This document shows, piece by piece, positions 1 to 4,665 of a DNA stretch of 5,308 nucleotides. Source of the stretch: Bacillota bacterium (GTDB lineage: Bacteria > Bacillota > Clostridia > Lachnospirales > Anaerotignaceae); the NCBI GenBank assembly GCA_030526765.1, contig JAUNCB010000108.1:1-5308 (forward strand). The letters run 5' to 3'. The notes beneath the pieces are model-generated. The model made no database searches. It worked only from the letters and a program-made list of their open reading frames with translations, and was not told the DNA's origin. Made by a program: the position numbers and the translations under genes. Every line of letters begins with the position of its first letter. Position 1 is the stretch's first letter.

Positions 1-386
1 CCCCCAGAAAGGAGATCCCCTTCTGTGGCATGGCGGCCTTTATCTGCTGGCTTACCTATCAGCTGGTGACACGGCACAACGGCACAGCTTTTCTGGGCAC
101 CCTGCTGGCAACCTGTGCGGCGACCACCTTTTCCCGCATTCTCTCCAATCAGAGAAGACAGCCCACCATCGTGTATCACCTGCCCGGCATTCTGCCTCTG
201 GTTCCCGGTGCGGCTGTGTATCACTGCATCACCTCTGCCATGGAGGGCGGTGCCCTGAACACCACCATCAATATTCTGACTGCCTTCAAGCTGGCAGGTG
301 CCATCGGCATCGGCTCCGTTATCGTGCTGGTGCTGCCTGCAAAATGGTTCAGCCTGATCCCCAGCTTCGGCAAGAAAAGTGCATAA
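1..386 (+). CDS. Threonine/serine exporter, ThrE_2-type (DUF3815) membrane subunit, 5' end missing
   Basis: This is an integral membrane protein, the small half of a split ThrE-type exporter (the YjjB-like partner of YjjP), which in characterised relatives exports threonine/serine or small dicarboxylates. The frame is open from base 3, and residues before the first visible Met (position 30) already look like family sequence, so the gene begins upstream of the window. About 127 residues are visible against roughly 150 in the family. At least three hydrophobic segments can be seen, starting with the stretch AAFICWLTYQLV. The hallmark PGILPLVPGAAVYH, in which a Pro-Gly pair precedes a transmembrane helix, lies in the middle, and another hydrophobic helix (LAGAIGIGSVIVLVLP) ends shortly before a basic tail. 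It is followed after 76 bp by the ThrE_1-type partner, the reverse of the E. coli yjjP-yjjB order. Family assignment is fairly firm; the substrate is inference. Confidence 0.85.
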   Translation, partial: PRKEIPFCGMAAFICWLTYQLVTRHNGTAFLGTLLATCAATTFSRILSNQRRQPTIVYHLPGILPLVPGAAVYHCITSAMEGGALNTTINILTAFKLAGAIGIGSVIVLVLPAKWFSLIPSFGKKSA

Positions 387-396
387 AACAGAATGA

Positions 397-436
397 CCCT
401 CGATATACTCCCATATATCCGGGGGTTTCTCTTTTT
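397..436 (+). terminator. Hairpin with T-rich tail between the two exporter genes (possible weak terminator)
   Basis: An 11-position stem pairs 397-407 with 414-424. It has one C/C mismatch and one G-T pair, and a six-base loop ctccca. A pyrimidine-rich stretch ending in five T (432-436) follows. The geometry suits a weak intrinsic terminator or an attenuator that lowers expression of the downstream ThrE_1-type gene relative to the first. The interrupted T tract makes efficient termination uncertain. Confidence 0.45.
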
Positions 437-462
437 CAGCAAAACAGAAGGGAGGATGAAAA

Positions 463-1215
463 ATGGAAAAAACAACACAGCTGCTCCATCTGGCACTGGA
501 TGCGGGAGAGGTGATGATCCGAAACGGCGCCGAAACCTTTCGGGTTCAGGACACCATGCTCCGTATCCTTTCCACCTCGGGACAGGAGCAGGCGGATGCC
601 CACGCCCTTGTTACTCTGCTGGTAGCGACCCTGCCCAGAGAAAACGGCAGCCCCATTTCCATGATGCGCGCCATCCACAGCCGCTCCACCAATTTCGGAA
701 AGATCTGTGCAGTAAACGAGATGTCCCGTGCCTTTGTTTCCGGCGCCATCTCGCTGGATGAAGCCACTGCAAGGCTGGATGCCATCCGTCGGGAACGGGC
801 ATATCTGCCGCCCACCCGCATCATCGGCTACGGCATGATCTCCTGCTGCTTTTCCTTCCTCCGCTGCCATCACCTTGCCATCAGCATCGTTTCCTTTTTC
901 ACGGGGCTTCTGGCAGGCATTCTGATGCTCTCTCTGAGCAGCAAAAAATCGGCTTATTTTCTGCCCGCCTTCCTCTGCGGCGGCTTCATCGCCCTGCTTG
1001 CCTGCCTACTTGCACCGCTCCTTCCCGCAGACAGCATCGACGATATCGTCATCGGCGGCATCATGCCGCTGCTGCCGGGTGTCACCTTCTCCAAATCCAT
1101 GCGTGATCTGATGGAATGCAATATCATCAGCGGCTACACAGCGGCAGTGGAAGCACTGGTTGCCGCCGCATCTCTGGCAGGGGGCGTCGGGCTGGTATTA
1201 TCTTATTATTCCTGA
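463..1215 (+). CDS. Threonine/serine exporter, ThrE_1-type (DUF1212) subunit
   Basis: A 250-residue protein, the usual length for stand-alone ThrE_1/YjjP-like proteins. The N-terminal soluble part (about residues 1-115) carries the family pattern: DAGEVMIRNGAETFRVQDT near the start, then an NGSP segment, a SRSTNFGKI segment and a helix ending in DAIRRER. The C-terminal half is hydrophobic with several membrane helices. It contains the diagnostic segment GGIMPLLPGVTFSKSMRDL followed by NIISG, matching the family's PG...RD...sG signature. The start at 463 is set by GGAGG at 451-455, seven bases ahead of the ATG. It sits 76 bp behind the ThrE_2-type gene, and the two presumably form one two-component exporter. 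It is followed directly by a strong terminator, so the unit ends here. Amino-acid export is inferred from the family; dicarboxylate transport is an alternative. Confidence 0.9.
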   Translation: MEKTTQLLHLALDAGEVMIRNGAETFRVQDTMLRILSTSGQEQADAHALVTLLVATLPRENGSPISMMRAIHSRSTNFGKICAVNEMSRAFVSGAISLDEATARLDAIRRERAYLPPTRIIGYGMISCCFSFLRCHHLAISIVSFFTGLLAGILMLSLSSKKSAYFLPAFLCGGFIALLACLLAPLLPADSIDDIVIGGIMPLLPGVTFSKSMRDLMECNIISGYTAAVEALVAAASLAGGVGLVLSYYS

Positions 1216-1226
1216 TAAAAGCACGA

Positions 1227-1261
1227 AAAAAACGAAGGTATTTCAAATACCTTCGTTTTTT
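1227..1261. terminator. Bidirectional intrinsic terminator between the exporter gene and recR
   Basis: A perfect inverted repeat has A6 on the left and T6 on the right, flanking the core CGAAGGTATT/AATACCTTCG with a three-base loop at 1243-1245. The symmetry gives a GC-containing stem followed by a T run on both strands. It can therefore end the plus-strand exporter transcript and the minus-strand dnaX-ybaB-recR transcript. It lies 11 bp after the exporter stop and 14 bp after the recR stop. Confidence 0.93.
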
Positions 1262-1275
1262 ATGTTCCTTTACAA

Positions 1276-1872
1276 TCAAAGCTCTCGTCTGCCTTCCAGG
1301 GCTCTGGACAATGTGATTTCATCCACGTATTCCAGATCGCCCCCCACAGGCACACCGTTGGCGATACGGGTCACCTTTACCTCCAGAGGCTTCAGCATCT
1401 TTGCGATATACATGGCGGTTGCCTCTCCCTCCACATTGGGGTTTGTGGCAAGGATGACCTCCTGCACCGTTCCGTCGATGCGGCTGATCAGCTCACGGAT
1501 GCGAATATCCTGGGGGCCGATGCCTGTCAGCGGGGAAATAGCACCGTGGAGCACATGATATACTCCGTGGAATTCCTTTGTCCGCTCGTATGCCGCCATA
1601 TCTCTGGGGTCTTCCACCACCATAATGGTGCTGCGATCCCGCTTTGCACTGGCGCAGACAGGACACACATCCTCCTCCGTCAGATTGCAGCAGACAGAGC
1701 AGTAGCGCACCTGATCCTTCGCCTCCAGAATGGCTTCGGACAATGCTGCCACCTTTTCTCTGGGCATATGAATAATATGGAATGCCAGCCGCTGGGCAGA
1801 CTTTCCGCCAATACCCGGCAGGGATGCCAGCTCCTCGATCAGTCTTGTTACAGGGTTACCGTAAACATTCAT
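1276..1872 (-). CDS. recR: Recombination mediator protein RecR
   Basis: RecR works with RecF/RecO to load RecA onto SSB-coated single-stranded DNA during gap repair. At 198 residues it has the normal length. Visible parts in order are a helix-hairpin-helix DNA-binding region ([16 protein letters not shown], residues 18-33), a four-cysteine zinc finger (C58-x2-C61 and C70-x2-C73), a Toprim domain starting near residue 81 (VVEDPRDM, then [11 protein letters not shown] at 110-120, then [12 protein letters not shown]), and the C-terminal [16 protein letters not shown] segment (169-184). An extra cysteine at 62 follows C61. The ATG is preceded by an AAGGAAGGG ribosome binding site that sits in the 16-bp gap after the ybaB stop, so the two genes are almost certainly co-transcribed and perhaps translationally coupled. 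The gene is the last of the operon and ends at the bidirectional terminator. Confidence 0.97.
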   Translation of the reverse strand: MNVYGNPVTRLIEELASLPGIGGKSAQRLAFHIIHMPREKVAALSEAILEAKDQVRYCSVCCNLTEEDVCPVCASAKRDRSTIMVVEDPRDMAAYERTKEFHGVYHVLHGAISPLTGIGPQDIRIRELISRIDGTVQEVILATNPNVEGEATAMYIAKMLKPLEVKVTRIANGVPVGGDLEYVDEITLSRALEGRREL

Positions 1873-1888
1873 GCGTATCCCTTCCTTA

Positions 1889-2224
1889 TCAGAACATACC
1901 CATGCCGCCGGTCATACGACCCATTTCGTTATTATACATTTCTTCCACCTGACGGATGGCTTCATTCACTGCGGAGATGATCAGATCCTCCAGCATTTCC
2001 ACATCATCGGGATCCACTACATCGGGATTGATCTTCAGTTCCTGAATTTCCTTTTTACCGGAGATCACTACCTTTACTGCGCCGCCGCCGCTGGTCATTT
2101 CCAGTGTTCTTGCTGCCAGTTCCTCCTGTTTTTCCATCATCTGCTTCTGCATTTTCTGTGCCTGCTTCATGAGGTTGTTCATATTCATACCGCCCATGCC
2201 GCCGGGAAAACCGCCTTTTGCCAT
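1889..2224 (-). CDS. ybaB: YbaB/EbfC family nucleoid-associated protein
   Basis: A 111-residue protein of the YbaB/EbfC family, small dimeric DNA-binding proteins thought to organise the nucleoid and nearly always encoded between dnaX and recR. The sequence shows a Gly/Met-rich N-terminus (residues 1-16), a long charged helix rich in Gln, Lys and Met (about 17-42), the family core [15 protein letters not shown] (46-60) with the downstream [18 protein letters not shown] stretch, and a Met/Gly-rich tail. The start is fixed by a perfect AAGGAGG at 2234-2240, nine bases ahead of the ATG. A TATAAT hexamer at 2273-2278 in the AT-rich gap after dnaX has no recognisable -35 partner, so an internal promoter is possible but unproven. 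The gene lies 76 bp downstream of the end of the dnaX coding region and 16 bp before recR. Confidence 0.95.
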   Translation of the reverse strand: MAKGGFPGGMGGMNMNNLMKQAQKMQKQMMEKQEELAARTLEMTSGGGAVKVVISGKKEIQELKINPDVVDPDDVEMLEDLIISAVNEAIRQVEEMYNNEMGRMTGGMGMF

Positions 2225-2300
2225 TTTACTCTTCCTCCTTGAATTTTTTCAAATATACATCTTTTTTATTTTATTATAATCCTATCGCAGTTGCAAGGAT

Positions 2301-2624
2301 TTATTCCACATCCGCTTCGGGGATATACTGGCTCAGCAGATTGGCAAAATCCGCATCCTCCATTTCCTCCGCTGCTTCTTCCTCCATCCTGCCGTAATTT
2401 GCTTCATACCACAGGTTATATTCCGCCTTGGTGATGGTGCGGAGGGAGAACTGCTTACCCATTTCCTTTTCCAGCACTGCCCCGATCTCCTCCAGACTGT
2501 TATCCAGAGAATCTGCCAGTGCCCCATATTCACAGATCAGATAAAGGAATTCATCCTCCTTGAAGCCGATCTCCACCTGCTCCAGCTTTTGCTTCAGGGG
2601 GATATTTCTGATCTCATTACAAAG
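2301..2624 (-). CDS. dnaX: dnaX 3' part: C-terminal (tau-specific) domain in the -1 frame
   Basis: This stretch continues DnaX but in the -1 frame relative to the upstream 430 codons. From about NEIRNIPLKQKLEQ onwards it reads a coherent acidic/hydrophobic domain with KEDEFLYLICEYG, a helix LEEIGAVLEKEMGKQFSLRT and an acidic tail ending EADVE, then TAA at 2301-2303. The frame is open further upstream (past 2798), but there it reads Gly/Arg-rich residues with poor codon choice, so I place the useful part after about 2624. There is no convincing independent start or ribosome binding site, so it is expected to be made only as a fusion with the upstream frame, by frameshifting, or to be part of a gene broken by an indel. 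A -1 fusion would be about 528 residues, close to the usual DnaX tau length in Firmicutes. Confidence 0.75.
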   Translation of the reverse strand, partial: LCNEIRNIPLKQKLEQVEIGFKEDEFLYLICEYGALADSLDNSLEEIGAVLEKEMGKQFSLRTITKAEYNLWYEANYGRMEEEAAEEMEDADFANLLSQYIPEADVE

Positions 2625-3886
2625 CAGGCCACCTGCTTCCGATCCTCCGGCAATGCGGGGGGCTTGCGTTTTGGCTTCGGCTTTTCTGCAGGCTTGCCCT
2701 CTGCCGCTGCCACGGTCACAACCTGTACCCCTTCGCTGACCTTCCGCTCCAGCTCGCCCAGCCTTGCCGCCAGAGTAGTCACATCCTTTTCCGTCCACGG
2801 TGCGCAGAGCTTCATCAGCTCTACCTCCAGCAATATCCTTTCATTGGGCGACCATTTCATTTCACTTTGCAGATCGGAGAATTTCCCGATCAAATACATC
2901 AGCTCCTCGGCAGAAATGCTTTTTGCCGCCGCCTGCATCCGTTCCGTATTCTCCGCAGAAAGCTCCAGAAGGGCACCTGCATCGGGAATGGTTGCCGTCA
3001 GCAGGAGATTCCGCAGATGACGGAGCATTTCCGTCACAAACTGCTTCACATCTCTGCCCGATGCCATCATTTCCTCCACCAGTGTCATTGCCCGTTTTGC
3101 ATCCTTGCGGGAAATGGCATCTGTCATTTCAAAGAACACGGTCTGATCCACAGCTCCCATAATATCCAGAACCTTATCCAGTGTAACCTCCTCGCCGCTG
3201 AAAAAGGCAAGGCACTGATCCAGAATACTCAGGGAATCACGCATGGAGCCATCCCCCAGCTGTGCCACATAGCGCACCGCCTCCGGTGTTGCCCGATGTC
3301 CCTCCTCCGAAAGATAGCCCATCATGGTATCTGCGATCATTTCTGTGGTGATCCTGCGAAAATCAAAGCGCTGCACACGGGAAAGGATGGTGGCAGGCAT
3401 TTTCTGCGGATCTGTTGTTGCCAGAATGAAGATCACATGAGCGGGGGGCTCCTCCAGTGTTTTCAGCAATGCATTGAATGCCGATGTGGAGAGCATATGC
3501 ACCTCGTCTATGATATATACCTTAAACCGCCCCTGAGTAGGGGGATATTTCACTTCCTCCCGAATTTCACGGATATCATCCACGCTGTTATTGGAAGCAG
3601 CGTCGATCTCGATCACATTTACACTTCTGCCCGCCAGAATATCCTGACAGAGGGCGCACTGATTGCAGGGCTCTCCATCCTCTGTGGGCTCCAGACAGTT
3701 GATGGCACGGGCAAATATTTTTGCCGTGGAGGTTTTGCCCGTTCCCCTTGTGCCGCAGAAAAGATACGCATGGGATACCCGCTGCGAACGCATCTGATTT
3801 TTCAGAGTCCGCACGATATGCTCCTGCCCGATGACCCCCGAAAAGGTCTGGGGGCGGAATTTTCTATATAACGCTGTATAAGCCAT
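2594..3886 (-). CDS. dnaX: DNA polymerase III subunit gamma/tau, frame-0 part (ATPase and collar domains)
   Basis: This is the clamp-loader motor that opens the beta clamp and loads it on primed DNA. In 430 residues from the ATG at 3886 one sees MAYTALYRKFRPQTF, a Walker A GTRGTGKT (45-52), a zinc module with C64, C74, C77 and C80, a Walker B IIDEVH (125-130), sensor 1 ATT (156-158), the SR arginine-finger position (169-170, followed by V instead of the common C), and sensor 2 GDGSMRDSLS (211-220). The collar domain runs to about residue 365, then a Pro/Lys-rich linker (399-413). The frame stops at TGA 2594-2596, short of the C-terminal domain, which lies in the -1 frame. The start is chosen because AGAGAGGTG precedes it by about six bases and family sequence begins exactly there; 20 open codons upstream do not resemble DnaX. 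The frame-0 product alone would correspond to a gamma-like short form. Confidence 0.93.
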   Translation of the reverse strand: MAYTALYRKFRPQTFSGVIGQEHIVRTLKNQMRSQRVSHAYLFCGTRGTGKTSTAKIFARAINCLEPTEDGEPCNQCALCQDILAGRSVNVIEIDAASNNSVDDIREIREEVKYPPTQGRFKVYIIDEVHMLSTSAFNALLKTLEEPPAHVIFILATTDPQKMPATILSRVQRFDFRRITTEMIADTMMGYLSEEGHRATPEAVRYVAQLGDGSMRDSLSILDQCLAFFSGEEVTLDKVLDIMGAVDQTVFFEMTDAISRKDAKRAMTLVEEMMASGRDVKQFVTEMLRHLRNLLLTATIPDAGALLELSAENTERMQAAAKSISAEELMYLIGKFSDLQSEMKWSPNERILLEVELMKLCAPWTEKDVTTLAARLGELERKVSEGVQVVTVAAAEGKPAEKPKPKRKPPALPEDRKQVACFVMRSEISP

Positions 3887-3903
3887 TTTTTCACCTCTCT
3901 CTT

Positions 3904-3932
3904 GCGGGACAATGCCCCGCCCCCCTCGCCCC
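3904..3932 (-). promoter_or_regulatory. G-rich leader segment and hairpin just ahead of the dnaX ribosome binding site
   Basis: On the minus strand the dnaX leader contains three G runs (4, 6 and 4 G) at 3914-3932. Overlapping them is a small hairpin, GCGGG/CCCGC (arms 3916-3920 and 3904-3908, seven-base loop), that ends just upstream of the ribosome binding site. Such a structure could influence translation of dnaX. No known RNA regulator family is recognised. Confidence 0.35.
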
Positions 3933-3970
3933 GATTGCCAAAACACTAGCGTTTCACGGAAAAGAGGAGA

Positions 3971-3999
3971 TTTACATATACTTATCTATTTTATATGAT
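3971..3999 (+). promoter_or_regulatory. Sigma-A-type promoter for a plus-strand transcript
   Basis: TTTACA (3971-3976) is separated by 17 bp from TATGAT (3994-3999). Each box matches five of six consensus positions and the spacing is ideal. It points away from dnaX, towards the structured region and the terminator at 4184-4226, with a predicted start near 4006. AT-rich sequence can give such matches by chance, so the support comes mainly from the terminator downstream. Confidence 0.5.
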
Positions 4000-4017
4000 A
4001 CCACAAAATAGATACAA
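3990..4017 (-). promoter_or_regulatory. Possible dnaX promoter (weak match)
   Basis: In the AT-rich segment upstream of dnaX the minus strand reads TTGTAT (4012-4017), a 16-bp spacer, and TATAAA (3990-3995). This would start transcription near 3983 and give a leader of about 97 nt. The -35 box matches only three of six consensus positions. An alternative -10, TATCAT (3995-4000), overlaps it. It lies on top of a better plus-strand promoter, so the two may compete. Confidence 0.35.
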
Positions 4018-4140
4018 TAAAAACTTTTTATATTGTTAAAATCAATTTCCCGAGCCGCGGAAAGGCTTGGAAAACAAAGCGTTTTCCAACTGGAATCCGC
4101 AAGGCGGACTTTGTTCGCCTGAGGAAAACCGAGAGTTTCG

Positions 4141-4172
4141 AGGCGAAGCCGATGGAACGAATCTGTTTATTC
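4141..4172 (+). repeat. 32-nt repeat, left copy (inverted relative to the right copy)
   Basis: This segment matches the reverse complement of 4563-4594 at 30 of 32 positions, with a perfect 21-bp core at 4147-4167 (begins AGCCGATGGAACG). The copies flank the SRP RNA gene. This copy lies at the end of the candidate small RNA, just ahead of its terminator. Confidence 0.9.
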
Positions 4173-4183
4173 CTTCAGCAAAC

Positions 4184-4226
4184 AAAAAAATCTCAGAGGG
4201 CGATTTTCGCCATCTGAGATTTTTTT
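4184..4226. terminator. Strong bidirectional terminator between the SRP RNA gene and the candidate small RNA
   Basis: A 20-position stem pairs 4184-4203 with 4207-4226, with one G/A mismatch and a three-base loop. It starts with A7 and ends with T7, with GC-containing cores TCTCAGA/TCTGAGA and GGCGA/TCGCC. On the minus strand it ends the SRP RNA transcript about 25 nt after the mature 3' end. On the plus strand it would end the candidate small RNA. Confidence 0.93.
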
Positions 4227-4243
4227 ACGAGCTCAGCTCGTAA
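4225..4243. repeat. Perfect palindrome between SRP RNA 3' end and its terminator
   Basis: TTACGAGCT and AGCTCGTAA are separated by one base, giving 9-bp arms; as RNA it would form a 7-bp stem with a five-base loop. On the minus strand it lies just past the SRP RNA 3' end, where pre-SRP RNA must be trimmed. On the plus strand four T follow it, so it could back up the neighbouring terminator. Confidence 0.7.
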
Positions 4244-4249
4244 TTTTAG

Positions 4250-4518
4250 GGACCGTGCACCCGCTGTTGCCGTATCGCCCCATGCGTTACCAAGTTCCAC
4301 AGCTCCATCTGAGCACCCTTACAACACACACAAGTTGACTGCTTAGTGCTGCTGCCTTCCGACCCTGACACGGTTCACAGGCTCATGTTGCGTAAGACCC
4401 AAACTTCATCACTGCTTCCGATGGGCAGGCCATCAAGCCATACGTCGAAAGCGGGCATCACCCTCACTATAGCGGATTGTGAGTACAGGGCACCGCTGCC
4501 GCCCCGGCTAGCACGGAA
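4250..4518 (-). ncRNA. ffs: Signal recognition particle RNA, long (Bacillus-type, Alu-domain-containing) form
   Basis: This RNA scaffold of the signal recognition particle binds Ffh and directs nascent membrane proteins to the translocon. On the minus strand the 5' part reads CCGTGCTAGCCGGGG and then GCGGTGCCCTGTAC with CAATCCGCT, which matches the Alu-domain end of Bacillus-type scRNA as I remember it. The Ffh-binding hairpin (domain IV) is at about 4341-4369: GTGTCAGGGTCGGAAGGCAG with the GGAA tetraloop at 4357-4360, followed by CAGCACTAAGC. The 3' end reads GGGTGCACGGTCC, and its GCACGG (4253-4258) pairs with the 5' CCGTGC (4511-4516), closing the molecule. Length of about 269 nt agrees with roughly 271 nt in Bacillus subtilis. 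Ends are approximate. Any reading frame over this stretch is spurious. It lies upstream of dnaX, its usual neighbour in Firmicutes. Confidence 0.96.
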
Positions 4519-4562
4519 ATATTACGCAGTCAGAATCAGGATTCCGACCGGTTTTTACAGAT

Positions 4563-4594
4563 GAATGAACAGATTCGTTCCATCGGCTGCGCCT
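4563..4594 (-). repeat. 32-nt repeat, right copy, in the SRP RNA leader
   Basis: On the minus strand this segment reads the same as plus-strand 4141-4172 at 30 of 32 positions (perfect 21-bp core at 4568-4588). It falls at about +25 to +56 of the predicted SRP RNA precursor, in the part presumably removed on maturation. Confidence 0.9.
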
Positions 4595-4624
4595 TGGAAC
4601 CTTCCGTTACAATTTAACTAGGTT

Positions 4625-4653
4625 ATTATACCGACTTATTTCCTTTCTGTCAA
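4625..4653 (-). promoter_or_regulatory. Consensus sigma-A promoter of the SRP RNA gene
   Basis: On the minus strand TTGACA (4648-4653), a 17-bp spacer and TATAAT (4625-4630) match the consensus at all twelve positions, as expected for a highly expressed stable RNA. Transcription should start near 4618, giving a leader of about 100 nt before the mature RNA. An extra TTGACAGA copy lies 16 bp further upstream (4662-4669), overlapping the stop codon of the permease gene. Confidence 0.92.
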
Positions 4654-4665
4654 TGGTGAACTCTG

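Larger units (their letters stand above)
4006..4226 (+). ncRNA. Candidate small structured RNA, divergent from dnaX; family not recognised
   Basis: I do not recognise this as a known RNA family and see no coding capacity. It has a promoter at its left (3971-3999), an intrinsic terminator with a seven-T run at its right (4184-4226), and a GC-rich, hairpin-dense body unlike the AT-rich flank. Hairpins visible are a 9-bp perfect stem TTGGAAAAC/GTTTTCCAA (4067-4075 with 4081-4089, loop aaagc), a 5-bp stem TCCGC/GCGGA (4096-4100 with 4104-4108), and a 7-bp stem TTCGCCT/AGGCGAA (4114-4120 with 4141-4147) enclosing about 20 bases. The last 30 or so bases before the terminator repeat a sequence in the SRP RNA leader. 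Expected length is about 220 nt. An alternative is a non-transcribed dispersed palindromic repeat element. Transcription is inference. Confidence 0.4.

Noticed and set aside
404..409. TATACT as a -10 box for the ThrE_1-type gene
   Set aside because: No -35-like hexamer 16-18 bp upstream, and it lies inside the hairpin stem.
2239..2252. Short palindrome TTGAA/TTCAA upstream of ybaB as a terminator
   Set aside because: Only five AT-rich base pairs and it overlaps the ribosome binding site; too weak to be a terminator between dnaX and ybaB.
2625..2798. Separate small gene starting at 2798 in the -1 frame of dnaX
   Set aside because: The upstream half is a Gly/Arg-rich shadow of the frame-0 linker, there is no ribosome binding site, and the downstream half is simply the DnaX C-terminal domain.
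2867..3871. Long 334-codon plus-strand open frame opposite dnaX
   Set aside because: It is the antisense shadow of dnaX; it is rich in His and Cys, has no plausible domain, and the dnaX reading carries all clamp-loader motifs.
3887..3946. Upstream extension of dnaX to an earlier Met at 3946
   Set aside because: The extra 20 residues include Gly/Arg-rich sequence from the G-rich leader, and a good ribosome binding site directly precedes the ATG at 3886, where family sequence begins.
4050..4175. CRISPR array or tRNA gene in the structured intergenic region
   Set aside because: There are no regularly spaced direct repeats, and no tRNA cloverleaf or CCA-type end can be drawn.
4346..4564. 72-codon plus-strand open frame
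   Set aside because: It lies antisense over the SRP RNA gene; the conserved RNA sequence explains the region and the peptide resembles nothing.
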